This document shows, one piece after another, positions 8,626-17,037 of a stretch of DNA of 64,000 bases; position 1 is the stretch's first letter, and each line of letters opens with the position of its first letter. A program made the translations under genes and the position numbers. Origin of the DNA: Polyangium mundeleinium (GTDB taxonomy: Bacteria; Myxococcota_A; Polyangia; Polyangiales; Polyangiaceae); contig NZ_JAQNDO010000001.1 in the NCBI RefSeq assembly GCF_028369105.1, positions 12,060,501 to 12,124,500 of the forward strand, given 5' to 3'. The notes beneath the pieces are model-generated. The model did not search any database. It was given only the letters and a program-made list of their open reading frames with translations, and had not been told where the DNA came from.

Positions 8626-10152
8626 TCATTCGTTGCCCCGACTCCCGCCTTGGGCCTGAGCGGCCGCTGCATCCTCGAGGGATTGGATGTACGCGAAGCG
8701 CTTGTAGGCGCGGCTCATGTAGGGGCTCGACAGGGAGGGGATGCTTTTTTCGATCTGGAAGGCGCGCTCGGCGAGGCGTTTGGCTTCGTCGAAGTCGCCC
8801 TTCTGGGCGAGGATCTCCGCGAGGTCGCCGTAGAGGCCGCCGAGGAAGGGGTCTTCGGGGCCGAGGCGGATTTCGGCCTGGCGAAGCGCATCGCGAAGGT
8901 GGGACGTAGCTTCGGCGAAGTTTTCCTTACGGGAGTACACCAGTGCGAGCGCCCGAAGCGCATTGACGCTCTCTACGCTGACACGTACCGTGTCGAGACT
9001 ATCGGCAGCAATGAGCGAGGAGCGAGCCCATCGGGTCGCCTCGCGCAGCTTTCCCCGCCGGAGTGCGTCCTTGGTCGCGAAAAACGCCAACCAGGCGACG
9101 GGCGTTTCCTCAACAGGCAGACGCAGCCACGAGGGCCACAGTCGTCCCGTGCCGCGCCACAACAGCGAACGCCAAAACATGACCCATAGCCACGGGATAT
9201 CGTCTTCGACAAGGCGCACCGCGGCAGCCCCGGGATCCGCGGCGTTTCGCATCAACCGCTCGAAGTCCGTCTCCGGAACGCCGCGCCGCAAACCGAACTC
9301 GATCACTTGGACGGCTTCCGGCTCAAGCGCGGCGAGCACAGCGAGTCGCCCGGGGGTGCGCACTCCCAGGGCCGCCAGGCCCGCACGCGCCTCGACGAGG
9401 CTAAGACAATGCTCTTTGAAGGTCCAAAAGAAGACCGAACTGCCGAACCCGATCACGCTATCAACACAAATGACCCGCGTCCTGATCCCCAGTTCCTTGA
9501 GCGCAGCCTCTACCTTCGATGCGTCGGCCTGGTCGGCAGCATCGTGCACGACGAGCCACGCGCGCCCCGCATTACGCATCGCCTGCACGAGGTCGTCTTG
9601 TGGCATCCGTGCGCTCAGATGAACGAGCCGCCTTCCGGGCAACGCCACCCGAAAACACGCCTCCAGATGATCCCCTTGCCACGCGATCCCCTTGGCCCGC
9701 GCACAAAGCGCCGCCCGGATCCCATACACCGCATGCATCGGCACCCCTGGCGGACACTCGTGCCGATGCGATATCCAATCGAAGAAGTCGACCGCCTTCT
9801 GCGAGAGCGCGACCGACGTCTCCGCATCACACCACAGGATCACCTTGAGCTTCCGACGCGCGAAGACCGGACGCTGCTGGTTCAGCCAGTCCGCATCCTC
9901 CGCCCGCGGCGCAAGGATCATCACCGCGCCCTCCGGCACCTCGTACACGGCCCGCACGTCCGTATAGACCTCGACGTCCGGATACGTCGGCAAAAGGGCG
10001 AGGACGAGGTCGCGCAGCCGCTCCGGGCGCGCGTGGTCCACGAGGACGAGCAGGCCCCGGCCCTCGCCCGCAAGCTTCAGCTCGCGGAGGATGGCGTCGA
10101 GCCAGGCTCCTTCACGAGGTGCATCGTCAGGAGGGGGTGCGGGTAGAACCAT
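8626..10152 (-). CDS. Partner of NTPase: alpha/beta N-terminal domain plus C-terminal TPR protein
   Basis: A 508-aa protein I cannot place in a named family. The first 100 residues look like a small alpha/beta unit (RGLLVLVDHARPERLRDLVL, then GAVMILAPRAEDADWLNQ, then LKVILWCDAETSVALS). They are followed by VDFFDWISHRHECPPG and a second alpha/beta stretch (AWLVVHDAADQADASKVEAAL). Residues about 390-490 are tandem TPR-like helices (LREATRWARSSLIAADSL, AEATSHLRDALRQAEIRLG, FDEAKRLAERAFQIEKS). I chose the ATG at 10152; it overlaps the upstream NTPase gene by 76 bp, which implies translational coupling. The pair looks like a dedicated two-component module with the NTPase as switch and this protein as sensor or effector arm. 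That role is inference. Confidence 0.8.
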   Translation of the reverse strand: MVLPAPPPDDAPREGAWLDAILRELKLAGEGRGLLVLVDHARPERLRDLVLALLPTYPDVEVYTDVRAVYEVPEGAVMILAPRAEDADWLNQQRPVFARRKLKVILWCDAETSVALSQKAVDFFDWISHRHECPPGVPMHAVYGIRAALCARAKGIAWQGDHLEACFRVALPGRRLVHLSARMPQDDLVQAMRNAGRAWLVVHDAADQADASKVEAALKELGIRTRVICVDSVIGFGSSVFFWTFKEHCLSLVEARAGLAALGVRTPGRLAVLAALEPEAVQVIEFGLRRGVPETDFERLMRNAADPGAAAVRLVEDDIPWLWVMFWRSLLWRGTGRLWPSWLRLPVEETPVAWLAFFATKDALRRGKLREATRWARSSLIAADSLDTVRVSVESVNALRALALVYSRKENFAEATSHLRDALRQAEIRLGPEDPFLGGLYGDLAEILAQKGDFDEAKRLAERAFQIEKSIPSLSSPYMSRAYKRFAYIQSLEDAAAAQAQGGSRGNE

Positions 10153-11453
10153 TCCGACTCGTTGGGGTACGGGAGAAGCGTGCCATAGGTCAGGAGCTCC
10201 TGCGCGAGCGGATGCTCCGGCAAGCGATGCTCGGGATCGGCGGCGACCTGCTCCAGCATGTCGATGTGCCCCGTGTGCAGGCCCATCTCGCGCTGCCGCC
10301 GCATCGTGTCCAGCACGTCCTTCACGGTCTTCTCGGACGCGACGGCCTCGTCCGCGTCCCATGCTTGCTCCGCGACCGCCTGCACGAAACGAATGAAATC
10401 CCGCGCCCGCCCGCCCGATCGATAGGCGAGCCGGTGAAGGAGCTCGTCGGGAATCAGCCTCTGGTTGTTCCTTTTCTGGATGTGCTCGACCCGGCGGTCG
10501 AAAAGCTGGCAGAAGAATTCGACTCCCGGGCCCGGCTTTCGGGGATCCGCTTGAAGGAGGACGGGTTCGTTGACCAGGACGCGCACGGTGCTCCAGCCAC
10601 GAATCGCGGCCGTGGACGGATGATGCCGCAGCGCAAAGGGGCCGCAGACGATGCTCGGACAGTCGAGCTTCGAGATGATCTGCGAATCGACGAAAAGCGC
10701 CTTGGCCCGCTCGATGTCACGAATTCGATCGAGGCCGTCGATGACGAAAAGCACTGGGCGGCTCCTGCGGCGCGCCTCGGTCACGAGGTTGTTCACGCAC
10801 CCGAGCAGCGTCTGCATGTCGGGGTCCTGATCCGGCAATTCACGCGCGCTGCGGCCCACCGGCAAGCTCAATTTGAGCGCGCCGAACGCGTCTGCGACGA
10901 GCTTGCCCATCACCGGCACCGCCGCGGCCGGCGCTCCCGTCGCCATCGCCACGCCGCCCGAGGCCACCGTGAGCAGCGCTTTCGTCAAGACCCCCACGTC
11001 GACCTCGGCGGCCCTCGGCGTATCGGTCCGCCGTGCCGCCCGGGACCAGGCCTCGGCGAAATCCTGGACGAGCTCCTTTGGCAGCTCCATCCCGCATTGC
11101 CGGCGAAACTCCGCGATGAGGTGCAGGCCGGCGAGGAAACAGACCTCCCACGGGCTGACTTTCTGGAGCGCGCTCGGGTCCTGGACGACGTCCGAAAAAT
11201 GCCGTTCGAGGTCGAGGAACACGACGAGCTCGATGCCCTGGCGTTGCTCGACAAGCCGAAGGAGCTCGGTCGTCTTGCCCGTCCCCGTCGTCCCGGTGAA
11301 GAGCACGCGCGGCGTACCGAACGTCCGCCCGAGCGCCTTCACGATCTGCGTGACGGGGCCATCGGTCCGATCCACGCGAATCCGGCTGTCGTACGCGGGC
11401 TGCTCGGGATCGAACAGCTTGTAGACCTCCTCCCAGTCCTGCCTCGCCGACAT
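10077..11453 (-). CDS. P-loop NTPase (STAND/KAP-like AAA)
   Basis: A 458-aa ATPase. Walker A is FTGTTGTGKTTELL (residues about 52-65) and the Walker B candidate is VLFVIDGLDRI (about residue 230). Between them lies a Gly/Ala-rich hydrophobic stretch (LLTVASGGVAMATGAPAAA) that could be a membrane-associated insertion, as in KAP-type P-loop NTPases, although it is weaker than a true membrane helix. The C-terminal half carries a lid and winged-helix-like region (ARDFIRFVQAVAEQAWDADE). The ATG at 11453 is preceded by TAGGGT 7 nt away, fitting a leaderless start. An open frame continuing upstream to 12005 crosses a 43-bp minisatellite and is rejected as coding. It is the first gene of a pair with the TPR protein. 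Confidence 0.83.
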   Translation of the reverse strand: MSARQDWEEVYKLFDPEQPAYDSRIRVDRTDGPVTQIVKALGRTFGTPRVLFTGTTGTGKTTELLRLVEQRQGIELVVFLDLERHFSDVVQDPSALQKVSPWEVCFLAGLHLIAEFRRQCGMELPKELVQDFAEAWSRAARRTDTPRAAEVDVGVLTKALLTVASGGVAMATGAPAAAVPVMGKLVADAFGALKLSLPVGRSARELPDQDPDMQTLLGCVNNLVTEARRRSRPVLFVIDGLDRIRDIERAKALFVDSQIISKLDCPSIVCGPFALRHHPSTAAIRGWSTVRVLVNEPVLLQADPRKPGPGVEFFCQLFDRRVEHIQKRNNQRLIPDELLHRLAYRSGGRARDFIRFVQAVAEQAWDADEAVASEKTVKDVLDTMRRQREMGLHTGHIDMLEQVAADPEHRLPEHPLAQELLTYGTLLPYPNESEWFYPHPLLTMHLVKEPGSTPSSAS

Positions 11454-11460
11454 GCCCCGC

Positions 11461-11466
11461 ACCCTA
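11461..11466 (-). promoter_or_regulatory. Candidate -10 element of the NTPase/TPR operon
   Basis: On the minus strand the order is GG-TAGGGT-GCGGGGC-ATG. The hexamer ends 7 nt before the start codon, so transcription would begin at or next to the ATG (leaderless). Confidence 0.45.
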
Positions 11467-11610
11467 CCATGCCCCGACCGGCAGGTCCGCTTCGGCGCCG
11501 CGCCCAAAGCCCCGGACCGCTCGCCCCTTCGCGCCCGGCGTATCGCCAGGTTCCGCCCGGATCCCCCCGACCTCTCCTCGGCGCACCGCCCGGCCCCACC
11601 CCGACCGCCC

Positions 11611-11824
11611 CGACCTCCACCTGGCGCCCCGCCAAGCCTCTCCCCTCCCCTCCCGACCTCCACCTGGCGCCTCGCCAAGCCCCTCCCCTCCCCTCCCGAC
11701 CTCCCTCGGCGCCTCGCCAAGCCCCTCCCGGACCGCTCCGACCCCGGCCAGGCGCCTCGCCAAGCCCCTCCCCTCCCCTCCCGACCCCCACCTGGCGCCT
11801 CGCCAAGCCCCTCCTCTCCCCTCC
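11611..11824. repeat. 43-bp tandem repeat (minisatellite), five units
   Basis: Five adjacent copies start at 11611, 11654, 11697, 11739 and 11782, with a degenerate sixth from 11825. Each begins CGACCTCCACCTGGCGCC and ends in a CCCCTCCCCTCC pyrimidine tract. Unit length is 43 bp (42 in the third), not a multiple of three, so no protein repeat is maintained. With its flanks it fills the 584-bp gap between the divergent NTPase gene (start 11453) and the unknown gene (start 12038). Confidence 0.85.
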
Positions 11825-11847
11825 CGACCTCCCGTTGGCGCTTCGCC

Positions 11848-11911
11848 GCTCCGTTTTTGAGCGCCCCGCTCCGTTTTGGAGCGCTCGCCGCTCCGTTTCG
11901 GAGCACCCGCC
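11848..11911. repeat. Three tandem mini-hairpins (GCTCC-loop-GGAGC)
   Basis: Three copies of a 15-nt palindrome-like motif lie 20 and 22 bp apart: GCTCCGTTTTTGAGC (11848), GCTCCGTTTTGGAGC (11868) and GCTCCGTTTCGGAGC (11890). The second and third have perfect 5-bp stems. They sit between the minisatellite and the gene at 12038 and could be a binding-site array or a small repetitive element. Confidence 0.65.
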
Positions 11912-12037
11912 CTCCGCTCCCAACCCTCGCCCCCTTCTTTTCCGCCCCATTCCACGCTGGCATCCGACTTGCCATATCGATCCCCCGAAACCCGCCGCGC
12001 GGCATTCCGCCGCGCTCGGTTCAGCGAGGTGTTTCCC

Positions 12038-12826
12038 GTGCCGAAGAACCATTCCCCCGCCAAGCTCTCCCGCGCCGAAAAAGCCACCATCGGCCGCAAG
12101 CTCCACGAAAACCTCATCCTCCGCGCCCAAAATGGCCCGCCCGAGCCCACGCTCGACGCCTTCATCCCCCAGCTCGACGCCACGACGACGCGCCTCGAAG
12201 CGCACGTCGCCGGCAAAGACGAGACGAGCGCCGCGCGCGTCGCGCATGCCGACCGCAGCGAGAAGGCCGATATCGAGGTCGATACCATCGGCCGGCACAT
12301 CGAGGGGTACATCGACGTCGAAGGCAGCCGCCGGGCTGGTCCCTACGTCGTCTCGGCGCGCGCCCTCCATACCGCCGCATTCCCGCGCGGGCGCGCATTC
12401 CTCGATGATCACGTCCCCGACGAGAACCGGGAGGTCCGGAGGATCCTCGCCGTCCTGCGCGCGCCGGAGCACGCAGCGACGCTCGCGGGCATTTCGTTTC
12501 CCATGGAATGGATCGAGCGGCTCGACTTCGCGGTCGGAGAGAGTGAGCTCGCGCTCGCGGAAAGAGCCACGGCGCGTGGCGCGGTCGGCGACCATGTCAG
12601 CCTGGGGAAGGCGGCAGAGGCCGCGTGGGTCGACGTGGTCGGGCGGCTGCGCAAATACCTCGAATGCCGCGTGCCGGCGGGGAATGTCGAGGTCGCCCGC
12701 GAGAATCGGGCCCTGCTCGCTCCCCTGAACGACGCCGTCGCCCATGCAAAGGCGCTCGCCGCGAGCCGCGCGACGCGGCGGGGGAAACAGGCCACGCAGC
12801 CCGCCCCCGAGAGCACGAGCGGCTGA
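12038..12826 (+). CDS. Hypothetical helical protein
   Basis: A 262-aa protein I do not recognise. I chose the GTG at 12038 because GAGGT sits 7 nt upstream and the conserved-looking part begins PKNHSPAKLSRAEKATIGRKL; earlier in-frame starts run into repeat DNA. The protein is mostly charged helix with no signal peptide or membrane segment. The C-terminal 30 residues are basic and Ala-rich (AHAKALAASRATRRGKQ). A short segment GRHIEGYIDVEGSRR near residue 85 is the most distinctive feature. Codon bias supports coding. Confidence 0.7.
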   Translation: MPKNHSPAKLSRAEKATIGRKLHENLILRAQNGPPEPTLDAFIPQLDATTTRLEAHVAGKDETSAARVAHADRSEKADIEVDTIGRHIEGYIDVEGSRRAGPYVVSARALHTAAFPRGRAFLDDHVPDENREVRRILAVLRAPEHAATLAGISFPMEWIERLDFAVGESELALAERATARGAVGDHVSLGKAAEAAWVDVVGRLRKYLECRVPAGNVEVARENRALLAPLNDAVAHAKALAASRATRRGKQATQPAPESTSG

Positions 12827-12845
12827 TTCGCCTCCCCCTCCCCGA

Positions 12846-12883
12846 CCCTCCCTGCTCCACCTCCGCGCGTGGAGTGGGGAGGG
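12846..12883. terminator. Bidirectional hairpin between convergent genes
   Basis: Arms at 12846-12860 and 12869-12883 (CCCTCCCTGCTCCAC with GTGGAGTGGGGAGGG) pair over 13 of 15 positions around an 8-nt loop. The hairpin lies between the ends of the gene at 12038 and the TonB receptor. There is no T-run, as is usual in this GC-rich DNA. Confidence 0.6.
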
Positions 12884-12890
12884 TTCCCCT

Positions 12891-14942
12891 CTACGGCGCC
12901 CGATACCGCGCCGTCACCCACAACGTCCGCCCCGGCAGCGGAAACCCCAGAAAGTCGCTCACCGGCATCGCCACGCTCGTCCGGAGCAGCTCCGACGGCA
13001 CCCCGAACGTGCGCACGTCGAACAGGTTCTGCACCTCGACGCCGATCCGCAACGCGCGCATGCGCGGCACGTCGAGCGAGGCGCCCGCGCTGTGGAAGAA
13101 GCGCGGCGGGACGAGGAGCGTGCCCGCCGTGTCCACCGTCGTGCCCGCCACCGCGTCGATGCCATACCGCAGCCGCACCGGGCCGAATCGATACGCCGCG
13201 TCGTACGAGAGGTCGTGCAGCGGGCGGCCCGGCAGCGGGCGGCCGTAGGAGAGCGGATCCGCGCCGAGGTTTTCCGTGTGCATGAGCGTGTAGCTCAACG
13301 TGGTCGCGAGGTTCGCAGCGACGAGCGAGGCCGAGACCTCCGCGCCCACGATACGCGCCGCGTCCACGTTGCTCGCGCGGAAGGTGCTGCGCCCGAGCGG
13401 GAGGAAGACGATGAGGTCACGCGGCGACGTGACGAACCCGACGAGCTCGTAGCGGAACGTCGCGCGGCCCGCCGCGACGTCGCCATGCACGCCGACGTCG
13501 GCCGCGAGCGCGCCTTCGACACGCAAGCGCGGGTCGCCGAGCAAGCTGCCGCGATCTCCGTAGAGCTCGACGAAGCTCGGGAAGCGGCGAAGGAAGCCGC
13601 CGTGCGCCGAGAGGATCGCCGCGTCGGAGAAGCGGTACGAGGCGCCGAGGTGGCCACTCGGGACGAGGTCCGCCGCCGTGGGGTTCGTGTCGCCCGTCGG
13701 GGAGAGCAAGGCAGGGACGTCGGTCGCGCGGTCGCGGCGCGCGTCGAGGCGCGCGGTCGCGAAGAGGCGGAGCGGTTCGGACGGGCGCAGTTCGAGCTCG
13801 ACGCCGGCGCCGCCCGCGAGGCGTGAGGCCGTGGTGCCCGCGAGGACGGCGCTCGTCTCGGGAGGCGTGAGCGACTCGCCGCGGAGGTCGAGGAAGACGC
13901 CGAGGCTCGCGTGCGCGGCGCGCGGGATCACGACGCGGTAACCGACGGAGCCGCCCGCCGCGAGGATCGTCTGGCGCGCGTCGACGCCGACACGCGTGGG
14001 ATCGATTTCGCCATACGGATCCGAGTAGGTCGCGCCCTCGCGTCGTCCCCACGCTTGCAGGCGGAGCGAGCCACGCGCGACGTCACGCACGGTGGCGTCG
14101 ACGCCGAGGACGAGGCGATCCGTTTCGAGGCGCGGGAAGAGCGTGGTGTACGTGGCGGAGCCGGGCAGTCCGACGCGGCGCGCGTCGGCGAGGAAGGTCG
14201 CGCCGACGGAGCCCCACGATCGTTCGAGCGCGACGCGGCCGACCGCGCCCGCCGAGACGGCGCCCGCGTTCGTGCGCGTGCGCGTGCCGCGCTTTCCCGT
14301 GAACGGGTCCGTGACCTCGTAGGAGAAGTCGCCGTCGGAGCGCGCGCCGAAGACGCCGAGGCCAAGCGTGACGTCGCCGATCTTGCGCGCGTCGCCGGCG
14401 CGGACCTTGAGCGCGCCGAAGGAGCCGGCGAGCGCTTGCCACTCGGTGCGCGCGCCCGCGAGCGGCGTCGGCGGATCGATGACGAGGACGCCCCCGAGGT
14501 ACCCCGTGGCGCCGAGCGAGGCCGGCGCGAAGCCGCGGTAGACGCGGAAGCTCGCGCCAGGCCAGAGCGGGAGCGCGCCGACGTCGAACGAAGGATCGGC
14601 GCCGCTCGTGAGCGGGATGCCGGCGAGCAAGACGCCGACCTGCGTGGACGCGGAGCCACGAATGGAGAGCGTGGCCTGCGCGCCGTCGGCGCCGAGGCGA
14701 CGCACGTGCACGCTCGGCAGCTCGGCGACGAGCGAAGCGGCATCCACAGGCTCGCGGGCGCGATCGTCGATCGACGCGCGCGAGACGAACGCAGGCGTGG
14801 TGGAGCCACGGACGGTGACGTCGAGCGCGGGCTTCGTGGGTTCGTCGGCGGCGTCGTCCTCCGCATGGCCACGCGCGGGGCTCCCGAGCGCCGCGACGAG
14901 CGCGGTCGCGCCGAGAAAACGTGCGCTCGTGCGGGGAGACAT
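12891..14942 (-). CDS. TonB-dependent outer-membrane receptor
   Basis: A 683-aa receptor with a signal peptide (ARFLGATALVAALGSPARGHA). A plug domain follows at about residues 50-165 (LSIRGSASTQVGVLLAGIPL, then YLGGVLVIDPPTPL). A beta-barrel with many alternating aromatic strands follows, ending in TLWVTARYRAP, plus a NLFDVRTFG motif near the C-terminus typical of the last strands. It is BtuB/siderophore-receptor-like. The canonical TonB box is not obvious; PALDVTVRGS near residue 40 is the candidate. The ligand is unknown. No TonB, ExbB or transporter gene is adjacent. It is convergent with the gene ending at 12826 and divergent from the barrel protein at 15162. Confidence 0.9.
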   Translation of the reverse strand: MSPRTSARFLGATALVAALGSPARGHAEDDAADEPTKPALDVTVRGSTTPAFVSRASIDDRAREPVDAASLVAELPSVHVRRLGADGAQATLSIRGSASTQVGVLLAGIPLTSGADPSFDVGALPLWPGASFRVYRGFAPASLGATGYLGGVLVIDPPTPLAGARTEWQALAGSFGALKVRAGDARKIGDVTLGLGVFGARSDGDFSYEVTDPFTGKRGTRTRTNAGAVSAGAVGRVALERSWGSVGATFLADARRVGLPGSATYTTLFPRLETDRLVLGVDATVRDVARGSLRLQAWGRREGATYSDPYGEIDPTRVGVDARQTILAAGGSVGYRVVIPRAAHASLGVFLDLRGESLTPPETSAVLAGTTASRLAGGAGVELELRPSEPLRLFATARLDARRDRATDVPALLSPTGDTNPTAADLVPSGHLGASYRFSDAAILSAHGGFLRRFPSFVELYGDRGSLLGDPRLRVEGALAADVGVHGDVAAGRATFRYELVGFVTSPRDLIVFLPLGRSTFRASNVDAARIVGAEVSASLVAANLATTLSYTLMHTENLGADPLSYGRPLPGRPLHDLSYDAAYRFGPVRLRYGIDAVAGTTVDTAGTLLVPPRFFHSAGASLDVPRMRALRIGVEVQNLFDVRTFGVPSELLRTSVAMPVSDFLGFPLPGRTLWVTARYRAP

Positions 14943-14963
14943 GCCGATCCGGGGACGTGGTCA

Positions 14964-14979
14964 CCCGTGCGCCCACGGG
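14964..14979. other. Hairpin just upstream of the TonB receptor gene
   Basis: CCCGTG-CGCC-CACGGG forms a perfect 6-bp stem with a 4-nt loop, 21 bp before the start of the receptor gene. It could affect translation of the receptor message. It lacks the conserved boxes of a cobalamin riboswitch. Confidence 0.4.
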
Positions 14980-15149
14980 GACGAACCGCGCCGTTGGTAG
15001 ATCGATCCCCACCGCGAGGCGAGCGTTTGATGCATTGGGGCCGCCCTCGACGCAAAAAGACGCGGAGAGCGGCTCGCGGGCTGGAATCTCGCGTTACCAC
15101 CAGGCGAGCGAGTTGATGCTGGTTCCTTCCTTCCCGGAAATTCTGCTGC

Positions 15150-15155
15150 TACGAA
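15150..15155 (+). promoter_or_regulatory. Candidate -10 element of the barrel protein gene
   Basis: GCTACGAA followed by GGTTCC and then the ATG at 15162. The hexamer TACGAA ends 6 nt before the start codon, the leaderless spacing seen elsewhere in the window. Confidence 0.4.
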
Positions 15156-15161
15156 GGTTCC

Positions 15162-15737
15162 ATGAAGACGCGCACGACACACCGCCTGCTTGCTGCAGGT
15201 CTCGCTGCCGCCGGGGCCTTCGTGGCGTACTCGCCGGACGCCCACGCCGTCGACTGGGTGATCAAAAACCCTTCGCAACACCCGGCGTACCGGGCCGAGC
15301 TCGAGCCGCACGCCAACTTCATCCTGTTCCGACGCGGCTACGGCATCGGTCGATATGGCTCGGGGGCTGAGCTCGGCGGTGGCTTCCGCGCCACGATCGA
15401 GCTCGCCGATCCGATGTTCATCAAGAAGATCAACAACACGATCGGCATCTCGTTCGGCATCGATTTCACCCAGTGTCGCTACTGTCGTTACTACCGCGAC
15501 AACTACGCGATCTGGTCGCCCGTGGCGCTCCAGTGGAACTTCTTCTTCACGCGGAGCTGGAGCGGGTTCGCCGAGTTCGGCGGCATTCTCCGCAGCGAGG
15601 GCGCCTTCCGCTACGTCGACATCGACCCGGCGTTCTGGGTCGGCACGCGCATCCACTTCAACAACGACATCGCGCTGACCTTCCGCCTCGGGTACCCGAT
15701 GTTCAGCGTCGGCGTGTCCTTCTTCGTCGGGAGCTGA
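15162..15737 (+). CDS. Predicted outer-membrane beta-barrel protein
   Basis: A 191-aa protein with a signal peptide ending at DAHA-VDW (about residue 29). The mature part has alternating polar/aromatic strands (FRATIELADPMFI, GISFGIDFTQ, WSPVALQWNFFFT, ALTFRLGYPMFSVGVSFFVGS). It ends in an aromatic/hydrophobic strand as expected for BAM-assembled porin-like barrels. A CRYCRYYRDNY segment gives two closely spaced cysteines. A small OmpW/OprF-like eight-strand barrel is the best guess. It is divergent from the TonB receptor and followed by a strong hairpin, so it is probably monocistronic. Confidence 0.8.
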   Translation: MKTRTTHRLLAAGLAAAGAFVAYSPDAHAVDWVIKNPSQHPAYRAELEPHANFILFRRGYGIGRYGSGAELGGGFRATIELADPMFIKKINNTIGISFGIDFTQCRYCRYYRDNYAIWSPVALQWNFFFTRSWSGFAEFGGILRSEGAFRYVDIDPAFWVGTRIHFNNDIALTFRLGYPMFSVGVSFFVGS

Positions 15738-15748
15738 CCGCGCCCCCG

Positions 15749-15781
15749 GGGCCCGCCTCCCCGCTCGCCGGGGAGGGGCCC
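15749..15781 (+). terminator. GC-rich hairpin after the barrel protein gene
   Basis: GGGCCC and CTCCCC pair with GGGGAG and GGGCCC around a 7-nt loop, with a 2-nt bulge in the 5' arm. It lies 12 bp after the stop. Confidence 0.55.
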
Positions 15782-15894
15782 GCCCCCAGGCGGCCTCGGA
15801 CGCCCCCCGAGAGGCCCCCTCATCCGACGCAAAAAGCACGGTAAAGCTGGTGATCCGAGCGCATCTCCTGCGTGCGGATCGTCTGCCGGGCAGG

Positions 15895-15900
15895 TAGACT
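15895..15900 (+). promoter_or_regulatory. Candidate -10 element of the site-2 protease gene
   Basis: GG-TAGACT is followed by 7 nt and then the ATG at 15908. There is no ribosome binding site in the gap, which fits a leaderless message. Confidence 0.45.
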
Positions 15901-15907
15901 GGCGACG

Positions 15908-17032
15908 ATGTTCGGGATCCTGGCCCTCGCCTTGTTGATGGTGGTCCACGAAGGGGGGCACTTCCTCGCAGCGCGTACGTTCGGGATGCGCGTGCTGAAG
16001 TTCTCGATCGGGTTCGGACCGACGTTCTTCAAGATCTCCCCGAAGGACGGCTACTACTGGTTCACCTCGGCCGCCGAGAAGGTGAAGCTCAGGCTCTGGA
16101 AGCACGACGCCGAGAAGCAAGGGCCGACGGTCTACCAGGTCGCGATGATCCCCTTCCTGGCGTACGTGCAGATCGACGGGATGAACCCGCTCGAAGAGGT
16201 GGACCCGAAGGACAAGGGCAACTTCTCGAACGGGAGCCTGTGGGGTCGCATCGTGACGATCTTCAGCGGCCCGCTCGCGAACTACCTCTTCGCCTCGGTG
16301 TTCTTCTTCGGCGCGACGCTCTACGGCGGCAAAGCAGCCGAGGTCGTCATCAACAACGAGCGGCAGCTCCTCACCTACGTCGACGCGTTGCCCGGCCGGC
16401 CGGCGCATAACGCGGGCGTGCAGCCCGGCGACAAGATCGTCGAGGTCGCCGGCACGCCCGTCGCGACGTGGAACGAGATGGCGGAGCAGATCTCGAAGCG
16501 GCCGGGCGCGCCGATCAAGGTGGTGGTCGAGCGAAAGGTCGACGACAACCACGAGGAGCGCAAGACGCTCGACATCACGCCCTCGAACGAGGACGGCAAG
16601 GGCAAGATCGGCGTCGCGCCGCACAAGCTGCCCGTGCCGCTCAAGGAGGCGGCGATCTTCGCGCTGACCGAGCCGCCGAAGGTGGTGAAGAGCATCGGCG
16701 CAGGTCTGTCGCAGCTCTTCCGCGGCAACACGGAGGACCTCGGCGGGCCGCTGCGGATGATGAAGGAGACCGAGGACGCCGCGAAGCAAGGGCTCGCCGC
16801 ATACCTGTGGCTGCTCGGCGTGCTGTCGGCCTACATCGGGATCTTCAACCTGCTGCCGTTCCCAGCGCTCGACGGCGGGCGGCTCGTGTTCCTCGCCTAC
16901 GAGGCGGTGACGCGGCGCAAGCCGAACGCGATGGTCGAGGTCTACACGAACGGCTTCGGCATCCTGACGCTGCTCGGGCTCGCGCTGTACATCACGGTCT
17001 TCAAAGACGTGCCGCACATGCTCTCGAAGTGA
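15908..17032 (+). CDS. rseP: Site-2 intramembrane metalloprotease (M50, RseP-like)
   Basis: A 374-aa inner-membrane zinc protease. The catalytic motif HEGGH is in the first membrane helix (about residues 14-18). A single PDZ domain follows (about 165-250, RPAHNAGVQPGDKIVEVAG). The third zinc ligand is in LPFPALDGGRLVF (LDGG motif) near residue 320. Helices at the N-terminus, about 110-135 and 300-370 complete the fold. The family cleaves membrane-bound anti-sigma factors or signal-peptide remnants. I chose the ATG at 15908 because it directly precedes the catalytic helix and has a TAGACT element 7 nt upstream; an upstream ATG at 15872 adds 12 residues. The lipoprotein gene follows after 5 bp, in the same transcript. 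Confidence 0.9.
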   Translation: MFGILALALLMVVHEGGHFLAARTFGMRVLKFSIGFGPTFFKISPKDGYYWFTSAAEKVKLRLWKHDAEKQGPTVYQVAMIPFLAYVQIDGMNPLEEVDPKDKGNFSNGSLWGRIVTIFSGPLANYLFASVFFFGATLYGGKAAEVVINNERQLLTYVDALPGRPAHNAGVQPGDKIVEVAGTPVATWNEMAEQISKRPGAPIKVVVERKVDDNHEERKTLDITPSNEDGKGKIGVAPHKLPVPLKEAAIFALTEPPKVVKSIGAGLSQLFRGNTEDLGGPLRMMKETEDAAKQGLAAYLWLLGVLSAYIGIFNLLPFPALDGGRLVFLAYEAVTRRKPNAMVEVYTNGFGILTLLGLALYITVFKDVPHMLSK

Positions 17033-17037
17033 TCACG

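Noticed and set aside
11611-11824. Possible CRISPR array
   Set aside because: Units are directly adjacent without unique spacers, and no cas genes are near.
11454-12005. N-terminal extension of the NTPase across the 43-bp repeats
   Set aside because: The repeat length is not a multiple of three and the extension is low-complexity; the ATG at 11453 has a well-placed promoter element.
14943-15161. Cobalamin riboswitch upstream of the TonB receptor
   Set aside because: Only a small hairpin is present; the conserved B12 box sequences and multi-stem core are not visible.
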